Below, one piece after another: positions 1 through 6,520 of a DNA stretch of 6,774 nt (its first letter is position 1; each line of letters begins with the position of its first letter). This stretch comes from Candidatus Cloacimonadota bacterium (GTDB taxonomy: Bacteria; Cloacimonadota; Cloacimonadia; Cloacimonadales; WRIO01). The notes beneath the pieces are model-generated. The model did no database searches and was not told the origin of the DNA. It saw only the letters and a program-made list of their open reading frames with translations. The stretch lies in the NCBI GenBank assembly GCA_017998585.1, contig JAGOCT010000093.1, positions 1 to 6,774 of the forward strand, written 5' to 3'. The position numbers and the translations under genes are program-made.

Positions 1-439
1 CTTTGAAGCCTATCATATTTACTCAATGAGATGGTCCATCGAAGTATTTTTCAAGGAGGCCAAGAGCCTGCTTGGCCTGGGGAAATCCCAAGCCCGGGAT
101 TTTGCCTCCCAGATTGCCAGCATCTCTATTACGGTACTACAGTACAATGTCCTGGGAACAGTTAAGCGCTTTAAATCTTATGAAACCATAGGAGGACTTT
201 TCCATGAAGCCACCGATGGAGTTGTACAGCTCTCGGTAACAGATCGCATCTGGGGAATCCTTCAGGAACTGGTCATGATCATAGCTGAAGCATTCCAGAT
301 CGACGATGAAAGAGTCATGGATACCCTCATCAACCGGAGTGAAACCTTTAAGCATTTTATAAATCTTGATAATCTTGAACTCAAGCAAGCAGCCTAAAAG
401 CACTTGCGAAACTTAAATTAATTAAATGAACTTTATTAC
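1..439 (+). mobile_element. Right-hand part of an IS4-like insertion sequence (left part outside window)
   Basis: The window starts inside a transposase gene, so only the 3' part of the element is visible. The element probably ends soon after the transposase stop at 397, somewhere in the AT-rich 398-439 stretch. The segment at 401-417 (gcacttgcgaaacttaa) is a candidate for the terminal inverted repeat, but the matching left end and the target-site duplication lie outside the window, so the exact boundary cannot be fixed. The hairpin at 440-468 follows directly. Confidence 0.6.
2..397 (+). CDS. IS4-family-like DDE transposase, C-terminal fragment (5' end cut by window edge)
   Basis: The reading frame is open from base 2, upstream of the first ATG at 26, so the gene enters from the left; 131 codons are visible. 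The protein would catalyse cut-and-paste transposition of its own IS element. The visible start reads FEAYHIYSMRWSIEVFFKEAK in short overlapping pieces: Y (codon 20-22), R (29-31), E (41-43) and K (62-64) have the Y-2-R-3-E-6-K spacing that defines the YREK signature of IS4-type transposases. The E is the third acidic residue of the DDE catalytic triad. The rest is the helical C-terminal tail, with a Q-rich ending. Full-length relatives are several hundred residues long, so the two catalytic Asp residues must lie upstream of the window. No frameshift is seen in the visible part, so the copy may be intact. The assignment to IS4 rather than a sister DDE family rests on this motif. Confidence 0.85.
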   Translation, partial: FEAYHIYSMRWSIEVFFKEAKSLLGLGKSQARDFASQIASISITVLQYNVLGTVKRFKSYETIGGLFHEATDGVVQLSVTDRIWGILQELVMIIAEAFQIDDERVMDTLINRSETFKHFINLDNLELKQAA

Positions 440-475
440 CAAAAGGGAGCTGTCATGGTTCCCTTTTGTTTTATC
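440..475 (+). terminator. Rho-independent terminator-like hairpin between IS end and ATPase gene
   Basis: The arms caaaaggga (440-448) and tcccttttg (460-468) are perfectly complementary over 9 bp. The 11-nt loop can close further by G-T and C-G pairs. A T-rich tail (ttttgtttta) overlaps and follows the right arm. It fits termination of the transposase transcript. It ends only about 30 bp before the ATPase start at 500, so it could also act as an attenuator or shield for that gene. Confidence 0.7.
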
Positions 476-499
476 AGAATTTACTTTAAAACAAATAAA

Positions 500-1363
500 A
501 TGGAATTACGACATGCAACAAGAAAGCAGGCTAAGATTAAGCTTGCACTGCAGGGACCATCTGGTTCAGGAAAAACAATGTCTGCTTTACTCCTTGCTTA
601 TGGTCTGACAAATGACTGGAACAAAATCTCCATCATTGATACGGAGAATCACTCTGCTGACCTCTATGCTCAATTGGGTAGCTACAATGTGTTATCACTG
701 GATAAACCATTCTCACCGGAAAGGTATATTGAAGCCATTGAAGTATGTGAGAAAGCCGGTATGGATGTTATCATCCTGGATTCTACTACTCACGAATGGG
801 ACGGATCGGGAGGAATACTGGACATTCACCAGGCAATGACAGGAAATTCATTTACCAACTGGAGCAAGATTACTCCTAGGCACAATGCTTTTGTCCAGAA
901 GTTCTTACAGTCAGGCTGCCATATCATTGCCACCATCCGGACAAAACAGGATTATGTGCTTTCTGAAAAGAATGGCAAGATGGTCCCGGAAAAGGTAGGA
1001 TTGAAAGGGGTTACAAGAGAAGGGATGGATTTTGAATTCACCCTTGTCTTTGATCTGGATATAAAGCACCTTGCAAATGCTTTCAAAGACAGAACAGGCC
1101 TCTTTATGGATAAACCAGATGCTGTCATAACACCGGAAATGGGTAAGAAAATCCTGAAATGGTGCAATGAAGGGAAAACACTTCCTCAGATCATGCAGGA
1201 AATAAAATCTGCTGAAAATGTGGAATCGCTGAGGGAGATACTCAGGAATTACCCTGAATACAGGAAAGAAGTGGAGCCAATGGCTATTGAAAGAAAGAAT
1301 CAGATCATCAATTCAACTGTTATTCAAAATCCTTTAAACTATGGAATTAGTCAGAGTAAATAA
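500..1363 (+). CDS. RecA-fold P-loop ATPase, AAA_24 / phage Sak4-like
   Basis: This 287-aa cytoplasmic ATPase has the layout of AAA_24 proteins, which include the Sak4-type single-strand DNA recombinases of phages. I infer a role in DNA recombination, repair or replication of a mobile element. Visible motifs are Walker A GPSGSGKT (residues 19-26), a beta strand ending in IIDTEN (45-50), Walker B DVIILDS with D94 and a nearby acidic E99, and a sensor-like strand IIATIRTKQ (142-150). The last ~60 residues (TLPQIMQEIKSAEN onward) form a helical tail like those on phage RecT/Sak-type proteins. I chose ATG 500 over in-frame ATG 455: the earlier start lies in the loop of the upstream hairpin, and family members usually have only ~13 residues before the KLALQGPSG strand. 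The 3' end overlaps the DUF3871 gene by 23 bp, so the two are probably translationally coupled. The recombinase role is inferred from the family, not shown. Confidence 0.8.
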   Translation: MELRHATRKQAKIKLALQGPSGSGKTMSALLLAYGLTNDWNKISIIDTENHSADLYAQLGSYNVLSLDKPFSPERYIEAIEVCEKAGMDVIILDSTTHEWDGSGGILDIHQAMTGNSFTNWSKITPRHNAFVQKFLQSGCHIIATIRTKQDYVLSEKNGKMVPEKVGLKGVTREGMDFEFTLVFDLDIKHLANAFKDRTGLFMDKPDAVITPEMGKKILKWCNEGKTLPQIMQEIKSAENVESLREILRNYPEYRKEVEPMAIERKNQIINSTVIQNPLNYGISQSK

Positions 1364-2339
1364 CGATTTACAGGTATATAATCCTGTAGTGATAGAGAAT
1401 CCCATCAAAAACGATGACAAAACATCAGACATTTCATTTATGTCGGCTAACACTGAACCATTTTCATTGGAACAACTAAAATCAGAATGTATTATTCCGG
1501 TTTTTGCCAAAGACAATGAATCAACCATCTCGCATCAGGAATTCATTGAATCAGTAAAATATGTTGCCGGTAATATTTTTTCCGGTGAAACCATCCTGAA
1601 GCCTGCTATTAGGGTCTCACATCCCATTAAAGGCAGGATTCCTGAAGCAATGGGTAAACCTGCCAAAGACCTTCTGGATCACGAAAAGACCCTGTATTAC
1701 GAAAGGATGGCCTTTGCGCTTGAAATCCCTTCAATCAGGGGAGAAGTCAGCGGTAACCGAATGAATCTTACTCTGGGAGGTGTCAGGGCATACAACCAGG
1801 AAAACCTTTACGCAAAGAAGGTAGAGGAGAAATTCAAGATTTTCATTGGATTCCAGGTTAAAGTCTGTACAAATCTGTGTGTTTCCACCGATGGTTTGCT
1901 GTTTGAAGTCAGGGCCAGGACTATTGCTGAACTGGCAAAAGCAGCTTATGACCTCTTCGGAAACTATAATGTCTATAGTGAAGTGGATGATTTGAACCAT
2001 TTCCCGGAGGTGATGATAACGGAACATCAGTTTGCACAGATGGTAGGACGGGCAAAAATGTTTCATCAGCTACCCTTTAAAGAGCAAAAGCAATTGCCTT
2101 TGTTTCCCTTATCAGATTCACAGGTCACGCAGGTAGTCCGGGGATATTATGATGACGCTGATTTTGCCAGAAACGGCTTCGGGGAAATCAATCTCTGGCA
2201 GCTGCTGAATCTCTTTACGGGAGCCAATAAGAGCAGTTATATTGACAGTTTCCTGGACAGGTCTGCCATGAGTACTTCATTTGTTAAAGGGCTGCATAAA
2301 GCTCTCAGGCAGCGTAATAACCATTGGTTTTTAAGCTGA
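1341..2339 (+). CDS. DUF3871 family protein
   Basis: This 332-aa protein of unknown function has no signal peptide or membrane segment and is probably cytoplasmic. I recognise the DUF3871 pattern from its conserved blocks: IPVFAKDNE followed by TISHQEFIE (residues 52-70), RVSHPIKGRIPEA (91-103), EKTLYYERMAF (115-125), LGGVRAYNQENLY (145-157), FIGFQVKVCTNLC then STDG (168-185), and a C-terminal block INLWQLLNLFTGANKSSY with IDSFLDR (283-307). The family is essentially confined to Bacteroidota and tends to sit in mobile or phage-like regions. The GGVRAYN and VCTN blocks recall the DUF932 phage/plasmid family; that relationship is only a guess. The length is normal and the frame intact. The start at 1341 overlaps the ATPase gene, implying one operon and linked use, perhaps in element replication or recombination. 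A clear terminator follows the stop codon. Confidence 0.85.
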   Translation: MELVRVNNDLQVYNPVVIENPIKNDDKTSDISFMSANTEPFSLEQLKSECIIPVFAKDNESTISHQEFIESVKYVAGNIFSGETILKPAIRVSHPIKGRIPEAMGKPAKDLLDHEKTLYYERMAFALEIPSIRGEVSGNRMNLTLGGVRAYNQENLYAKKVEEKFKIFIGFQVKVCTNLCVSTDGLLFEVRARTIAELAKAAYDLFGNYNVYSEVDDLNHFPEVMITEHQFAQMVGRAKMFHQLPFKEQKQLPLFPLSDSQVTQVVRGYYDDADFARNGFGEINLWQLLNLFTGANKSSYIDSFLDRSAMSTSFVKGLHKALRQRNNHWFLS

Positions 2340-2343
2340 TTTC

Positions 2344-2380
2344 AGGCAAGGGGAGTTTATAGCTCCTCTTGCTTTTGCTT
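2344..2380 (+). terminator. Rho-independent terminator of the ATPase-DUF3871 unit
   Basis: The arms gcaaggggag (2346-2355) and ctcctcttgc (2363-2372) pair over 10 positions with a single G-T wobble. The loop is 7 nt, two further pairs extend the base (2344-2345 with 2373-2374), and a T-rich tail follows. It begins 5 bp after the DUF3871 stop, in the expected place and orientation. It separates this unit from the small genes downstream. Confidence 0.8.
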
Positions 2381-2481
2381 ATTATCTGTGATTTCATGTG
2401 TTACAGAATAAGAAAGTACAGGCAAGCCGAATCCGGCAGTATATGAGTGAATTTAATTTTATCCTCTAACACAAGAAAAAA
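2375..2481 (+). other. Intergenic leader of the small-gene pair
   Basis: About 100 bp lie between the terminator and the ATG at 2482, enough for a promoter. I see no exact Bacteroidetes -7 element (TAnnTTTG). A short inverted repeat, gccg (2426-2429) with cggc (2434-2437), and an A-rich stretch immediately before the start codon (aagaaaaaa) are the only visible features. The A-rich stretch is the usual Bacteroidota substitute for a Shine-Dalgarno site. Confidence 0.35.
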
Positions 2482-2787
2482 ATGAGTGACATTGAATATC
2501 TGAATGAATTTTATAAACACATATCAACAGACAGTATCCTGGTAGTAACTGCTGCGGGAGATTTGATCAGACTTTACTGTCCCTTTGAAGTGAAAGCAAA
2601 AGTGTCATTTCCTGAGATTGAACAAGGGACTATTGTAAGAGTTAAAAGAGTCCAGGTTTCTCGGGAATTGAAAGATGTTTTCATTATAAACAATAAAGCC
2701 TACCTGACTGTATTTTTTCAGATTCTTACTGATTACAGTTTGTCCATCCATCCGGATTACATGGTAAAGTGTATGGACGGACGATAA
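2482..2787 (+). CDS. Small protein of unknown function (copy A of a tandem paralog pair)
   Basis: I do not recognise a family for this 101-aa protein. It has no signal peptide, membrane segment or cysteine cluster, and alternating hydrophobic residues suggest a small beta-rich fold. Blocks shared with the next gene are SILVV (residues 18-22), RLYCPF (30-35) and DVFII followed by KAY (65-74 region). That shared protein-level pattern, together with differences concentrated at codon third positions, is good evidence that this frame is real and that the 99-codon open frame on the opposite strand is not. The ATG at 2482 follows an A-rich stretch. The gene lies 142 bp after the DUF3871 gene, behind a terminator, so it probably has its own promoter. 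Location next to phage-like genes suggests mobile-element cargo; a role cannot be given. Confidence 0.7.
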   Translation: MSDIEYLNEFYKHISTDSILVVTAAGDLIRLYCPFEVKAKVSFPEIEQGTIVRVKRVQVSRELKDVFIINNKAYLTVFFQILTDYSLSIHPDYMVKCMDGR

Positions 2788-2796
2788 TTCACTACT

Positions 2797-3141
2797 ATGA
2801 TTCAATATCAAACCGGTTTGTTTGGCTGGAATCCAATATCCCTTATGATAACCACGACTGTTTTCATTTTTAAAGAAAAACATCAGACAGAACACAAAAG
2901 GCAATTATTTGCCGAACTTTTTACCATCGTTGATACCAAGAGCATCCTGGTGGTGATGCAACGAAGAAGGGTAAAAAGGCTGTACTGTCCATTCTGGGTG
3001 ATATGCAAAGTCGATGTGCCTCCGCTGAAGTAAGGTAAGGAGTACGCAGTACAAGCCATAAAAATGACATTAGAGCTCAATGATGTGTTTATTATTGACG
3101 GAAAGGCTTATTTTATATGGTATTTCTCGATAAAAGTTTGA
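2797..3141 (+). pseudogene. Second copy (B) of the small-protein family, interrupted by an in-frame TAA at 3031-3033
   Basis: Read in one frame from ATG 2797, this gene stops at TAA 3031-3033, but homology to copy A continues in the same frame to TGA 3139-3141. From SILVV to KAY the two copies align without gaps over 57 positions, 27 of them identical by my count. Shared blocks are SILVV, RLYCPF, ELxDVFII and KAY. The TAA aligns with a CAA (Gln) codon of copy A, so a single C-to-T change explains it. The N-terminus also differs: copy A begins 17 residues before SILVV, whereas copy B has no ATG there and would start at 2797 or 2845 with an unrelated leader. The likeliest reading is a recent pseudogene. 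Stop-codon readthrough, or a working short product, are less likely alternatives. Function is unknown. Confidence 0.75.
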
Positions 3142-3292
3142 ATTAGATATCCTTCAGGCGGAATCACTTCTATGAAAAGGATAGACAGGTAAAGTCCACA
3201 GTTATTACAAATCTATCATCTTGTTTATAGTTCACTAATCCAGCTATTTAGCGCAATGTGCCTTTGCGCCCTGAATCAGCCTCTGTGCACAC
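3142..3292. other. Convergent intergenic spacer with a short hairpin
   Basis: This spacer separates the plus-strand genes from the minus-strand pair. It has a 6-bp perfect inverted repeat, gcgcaa (3251-3256) with ttgcgc (3264-3269), around a 7-nt loop. The repeat lies about 25 bp beyond the stop of the minus-strand metalloprotease gene and could serve as a weak terminator for it, but no T-run follows on either strand. No gene is seen here. Confidence 0.3.
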
Positions 3293-5875
3293 TCAATCTT
3301 TTACACATCGAATCGAAAAACCAGCATTACTTCCGGCACCATCGGATCTCACTAAACTACTGTCGTCATAACTTAATACTCGATACCAGGACATTGAAGT
3401 ATTACTCCAAGTAGAACTCCACCAGGCACCATAATTACTAACATCTGGATCGAATCCACCAGAATAATACCTTAAACCAGTTGGTATTCCTGTAAAGCCG
3501 CTTTCATTTGTTGCACCAGTATTTGGGCTACTCCATCCTGTTGTAGCTTTCATTTTGCCCCCTGCCACATTTGATCCACCTAAGAAAGTTGAAAGAATTG
3601 TCCACTCAGCATCACTGGGAACATGCCAACCCGTTGGGCATATTTTACCGTTATTAACAGTGTACCAGTTATATAATGCACCGTACGCGTTTTTATTCCC
3701 AGCATTGTTATTATACCAGCAATATGCACCTGTAGATAAACTTGCCCAAGTCGTACTATTGGATACATTAGGAATGGTAACACCATCTCGATATTTGGTA
3801 GTTTTCAGGTTTTCGGCCATCCAGTTTTGAAGACCAATGACTATTGTCTTGTAAACATTACCTTCTATATCAGCCACAGTACCTGTTGCACTTATTGTTG
3901 TAAACGTAACTTGATCTCCGTAAGTTGTACCTTGGCTGTTTGTGGCATAAGCTCTTACAAAGTAAGGTGTGTTGGCTGTTAAACCGGTTAAATTGCTGAT
4001 AAAGCTGCCAGTTCCAGTTCCATTACTTGTTTTACTGTTGGATAATGTCGGTGTTCCGGTGTTATTCCAGCAAACCCCTCTGGCAGTTACTGGTGCACCA
4101 CCATCAGCAGTTACATTACCTCCACCGGTTGCTGTCGTCTGAGTAATATTAGTTATTGAATTTGTGGTTACCGTTGGCAAGCTGATTGCCTGGCTAGTGG
4201 TAAATGTCACCTGATTCCCATATGATGTACCTTGGCTATTAGTAGCGTAAGCCCTTACGTAATATGGAGTATTTGCGGTTAAACCAGTCAGACTGCTTGT
4301 AAAACTACCTGTGCCGGTGCCATTGGTAGTCTTATGGTTGGCAATAGTTGGTAATCCGGTAGTATTCCAACATATACCCCTGGCAGTTACTGGTGCACCA
4401 CCATCAGCAGTTACATTACCTCCACCGGTTGCTGTTGTTTGGGAAATATTTGTGATGGGATTAGTTGTGACTGTTGGTAATCCAATTGCCTCGGCAGTGG
4501 TAAAAGTTACCTGGTTGCCATAGGCAGTACCTTTACTGTTTGTTGCATAAGCCCGCACGTAATAAGGGGTGTTGACTGTCAATCCTGTTAAATTACTTGT
4601 AAAACTACCATTGCCTGAACCATTGGAAGTGAATCCTAATTTATTCGAAAGTGTGGGATTTCCGGAAGTATTCCAGCAAACACCTCTAGCAGTGATTGTT
4701 GATCCACCGTCGTCAGTTATATCACCTCCACATTTTGCTGAATACTGTGCTATTTCTGATATTTCAGCGGTTGTTACAGATGGCAAAACTGGTGGATACA
4801 TTTTTTTTACAGTGATAATGTCCTTACTTGAAAGTTCAGTTCTAGGAGGATCAAATGGAAGTCCATTATCTTTTCTCGTCATAGTTGGAAAAATAAAAGA
4901 AATTCCAAAATTATTATAACATGGGTAAAGCATCACTGATGTAAAATCAAAATCAGTTGCATTAAAAGAGTTCGAGACAACTCCAAATTGATTATGATAT
5001 ACTTCTTTAATATTGGACCACATAATTTTAATAAATGTGTCTCTATCGCTTCTTGAATGTTCGTGAATTAATCCAACAGTATGCCCAATTTCATGAATAA
5101 CAGAGCCTTTGGTTCCCCAATCTGCAATTTTAATTGTCTGCTGAGGTCCATTAATAATCATTCCAAGATTTGAAGAACATCCTTTTTCATCCCAAATAAA
5201 ATTAACATAGCGATATTCATTCGTTCGGGGCTTGAATCTTATGGTCGTAAGTTCTTCCCAATGATTTATTGCTTCTTTTATCCTCGCGTCATTCTTGAGT
5301 TTGTCCTCAATTGTATAATAAACGGTGTTTCCCGGCCATAAATAATATCCGATTTCTGAAAATGGAATACCGGCTCCTTTTAATGGTGTAATTATTTGTA
5401 TTTGCGATTCGGTTAAAATAATATCCCCTTGAAAAACATACTCTCCGTTTATTTTCCTACAACTCAAGGTATCCTTATTCATGAGAAACTTCACTTCTGT
5501 GCCTATGGAATCTGGATATGCAATTTCAGTCAAATTGTTTATAAAAGCAGTTTTAACCGAATCTGCCACCACAATTTCTAATGTATCTGAATAACTCGGG
5601 AAACAACTTCCATCAACAATTTTTGCTCTATAGGTTGCATTAAAACCGAGAGGAATAATTAATGAGTCTTTATCTTTTATAGTTGAGGTAACCCAATTCT
5701 TTTTGTCAAGGGATTGTTGCCAGAAAATTTCACCTCTATAATTGGGAACCAATAGGATTGCTGTTGAGTCACTACCAAAAGGAATTGTATCTTTCTTTGT
5801 AATTAGAATTTGTCCAATTGAATGTAATACAAAGAACATTAAAGCCAATGTGAAAAGAACTATTCTTGGTTTCAT
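3293..5875 (-). CDS. Secreted astacin-type (M12A) zinc metalloprotease with beta repeats and FISUMP domain
   Basis: This 860-aa protein is exported and predicted to cleave proteins outside the cell. Domains in order: signal peptide (1 to ~21, cleavage likely at SIG/Q); Ig-like module (~28-103); propeptide (~104-170) with the FQGD motif at 148-151, matching the FxGD aspartate switch that keeps pro-astacins inactive through D151; and an astacin catalytic domain (~176-361). The catalytic domain has GCSSNLG (232-238) and zinc site HEIGHTVGLIH with H261, E262, H265 and H271, followed by HSRSDRD. The Met-turn is SVMLY (M315, Y317); Leu replaces the usual His. Three tandem GxCWN/YYVRAYATNS repeats follow (364-460, 466-560, 566-660), then a C-terminal FISUMP domain (~663-860) with NWMAENL, ALYNWY, CPTGWHVPSDAEW and SIRCV blocks. 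No T9SS sorting domain is present, so its final location is open. The start at 5875 is fixed by the signal peptide and an AGGAAAA stretch just upstream. It lies 18 bp after the 208-aa gene, probably in one operon. Substrate unknown. Confidence 0.9.
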   Translation of the reverse strand: MKPRIVLFTLALMFFVLHSIGQILITKKDTIPFGSDSTAILLVPNYRGEIFWQQSLDKKNWVTSTIKDKDSLIIPLGFNATYRAKIVDGSCFPSYSDTLEIVVADSVKTAFINNLTEIAYPDSIGTEVKFLMNKDTLSCRKINGEYVFQGDIILTESQIQIITPLKGAGIPFSEIGYYLWPGNTVYYTIEDKLKNDARIKEAINHWEELTTIRFKPRTNEYRYVNFIWDEKGCSSNLGMIINGPQQTIKIADWGTKGSVIHEIGHTVGLIHEHSRSDRDTFIKIMWSNIKEVYHNQFGVVSNSFNATDFDFTSVMLYPCYNNFGISFIFPTMTRKDNGLPFDPPRTELSSKDIITVKKMYPPVLPSVTTAEISEIAQYSAKCGGDITDDGGSTITARGVCWNTSGNPTLSNKLGFTSNGSGNGSFTSNLTGLTVNTPYYVRAYATNSKGTAYGNQVTFTTAEAIGLPTVTTNPITNISQTTATGGGNVTADGGAPVTARGICWNTTGLPTIANHKTTNGTGTGSFTSSLTGLTANTPYYVRAYATNSQGTSYGNQVTFTTSQAISLPTVTTNSITNITQTTATGGGNVTADGGAPVTARGVCWNNTGTPTLSNSKTSNGTGTGSFISNLTGLTANTPYFVRAYATNSQGTTYGDQVTFTTISATGTVADIEGNVYKTIVIGLQNWMAENLKTTKYRDGVTIPNVSNSTTWASLSTGAYCWYNNNAGNKNAYGALYNWYTVNNGKICPTGWHVPSDAEWTILSTFLGGSNVAGGKMKATTGWSSPNTGATNESGFTGIPTGLRYYSGGFDPDVSNYGAWWSSTWSNTSMSWYRVLSYDDSSLVRSDGAGSNAGFSIRCVKD
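3896..4786 (-). repeat. Three tandem ~300-bp repeats coding for fibronectin-III-like beta modules
   Basis: The units are 4786-4496, 4480-4196 and 4180-3896 on the minus strand, joined by 5-residue linkers (AEAIG, SQAIS). Each encodes ~95-97 residues with the order LPxVTT, ARGxCWN, GTGSF or GNGSF, LTGLTxNTPYxVRAYATNS, YGxQVTFTT. Units 2 and 3 match at 81 of 95 residues by my count and contain an identical 56-nt tract (4080-4135 and 4380-4435, exactly 300 bp apart). Unit 1 is more divergent. Such modules act as spacers or binding domains in surface and secreted Bacteroidota proteins. Confidence 0.9.
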
Positions 5876-5893
5876 TTTTCCTGTTTTGAAGAA

Positions 5894-6520
5894 TTAATTT
5901 ATAATAAATTGGCGGCTCAGTTTTTCATTATCTGAATGAATCAACATTGTATAAATTCCGCTTATAAGGTAAATACGGAAGGTTTCTATGCATTCTCCCT
6001 GAAAATTCCGAATAATTTGTTTCTGCAATATCTTTCCAGCACTGTCAATTATGTATAGCTCAATTTTCCTTGTCGGTTTTCCGGTTAGTTTAACTTTGAA
6101 ATTACCTTCATTGGGATTAGGGAAAAGTGTGGCAAATAAGTTATTGTGAGTAACAAATATCTTACTTCTAGTGTTTGGTGTTTTAACATTAACAGTATAT
6201 GCTACCGAAAAACTGCACCCATTTTTGTCAGTAACTGTCAGCATAAAATTTGTTGTATCCCCAAGAGTGGCAAATGGATGCAAAATCAAGGAATCATTGA
6301 GTGATTTGCCTGGTGACCATTTATAACTGTATATTCCAGAACCACCAGAAACAAATATATCGGTTCCCAGGGTGATTGAGCTACCTTTCATGATAGTAGT
6401 ATCATTCCTGGAAATAGAAAAACCTAATTCAGGTGGTTGGTTCACGGAAAGAGTTACTACCTTCTGAGCTACCAGTAATTGGGGTAGTAAAAGAATAAAA
6501 AAGGCAATCAGTGTTTTCAT
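5894..6520 (-). CDS. Secreted protein with PKD/Ig-like region and T9SS type-A C-terminal sorting domain
   Basis: This 208-aa protein has an N-terminal signal peptide (MKTLIAFFILLLPQLLVA, cleavage likely between A18 and Q19). Residues ~20-113 resemble a PKD or Ig-like beta sandwich, with GSGIYSYKWSPG and LTVTDKNGCSFS typical of such modules. Residues ~128-208 match a Por-type C-terminal sorting domain: LFPNPNEGNF (132-141), IIDSAGK (157-163), SGIYTMLI (187-194) and the basic-then-hydrophobic ending RQFIIN. The family role is export across the outer membrane by the type IX system, with release or cell-surface anchoring. There is no catalytic motif, so it may be a binding or structural partner. 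It is the first gene of a likely two-gene operon with the astacin gene 18 bp downstream, which lacks this sorting domain. It is short for a T9SS cargo, little more than one domain plus the tail. Its own ligand or partner is unknown. Confidence 0.85.
   Translation of the reverse strand: MKTLIAFFILLLPQLLVAQKVVTLSVNQPPELGFSISRNDTTIMKGSSITLGTDIFVSGGSGIYSYKWSPGKSLNDSLILHPFATLGDTTNFMLTVTDKNGCSFSVAYTVNVKTPNTRSKIFVTHNNLFATLFPNPNEGNFKVKLTGKPTRKIELYIIDSAGKILQKQIIRNFQGECIETFRIYLISGIYTMLIHSDNEKLSRQFIIN

Noticed and set aside
455..499. Upstream ATG start for the ATPase
   Set aside because: The ATG lies in the loop of the hairpin at 440-468 and would add 15 residues not typical of the family; ATG 500 gives the usual short N-terminus.
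1731..2066. 111-codon minus-strand frame inside the DUF3871 gene
   Set aside because: It is fully antisense to a strongly recognisable protein and has no start context or homology I recognise.
2809..2820. Perfect 12-nt palindrome caaaccggtttg
   Set aside because: One or two such palindromes are expected by chance in a window of this length, and nothing else marks it as an operator.
2605..2904. 99-codon open frame on the minus strand across the two small genes
   Set aside because: The plus-strand frames of copies A and B are conserved as proteins with differences mostly at third codon positions; the minus frame has no such support and straddles both genes.
3896..4786. CRISPR-like array from the regularly spaced identical blocks
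   Set aside because: The repeats are ~300 bp, in frame and encode protein modules; there are no short direct repeats with unique spacers.
4311..4919. Plus-strand open frames of 70 and 116 codons opposite the repeats
   Set aside because: They lie wholly inside the well-supported metalloprotease gene and reflect the low-complexity codons of the repeats.
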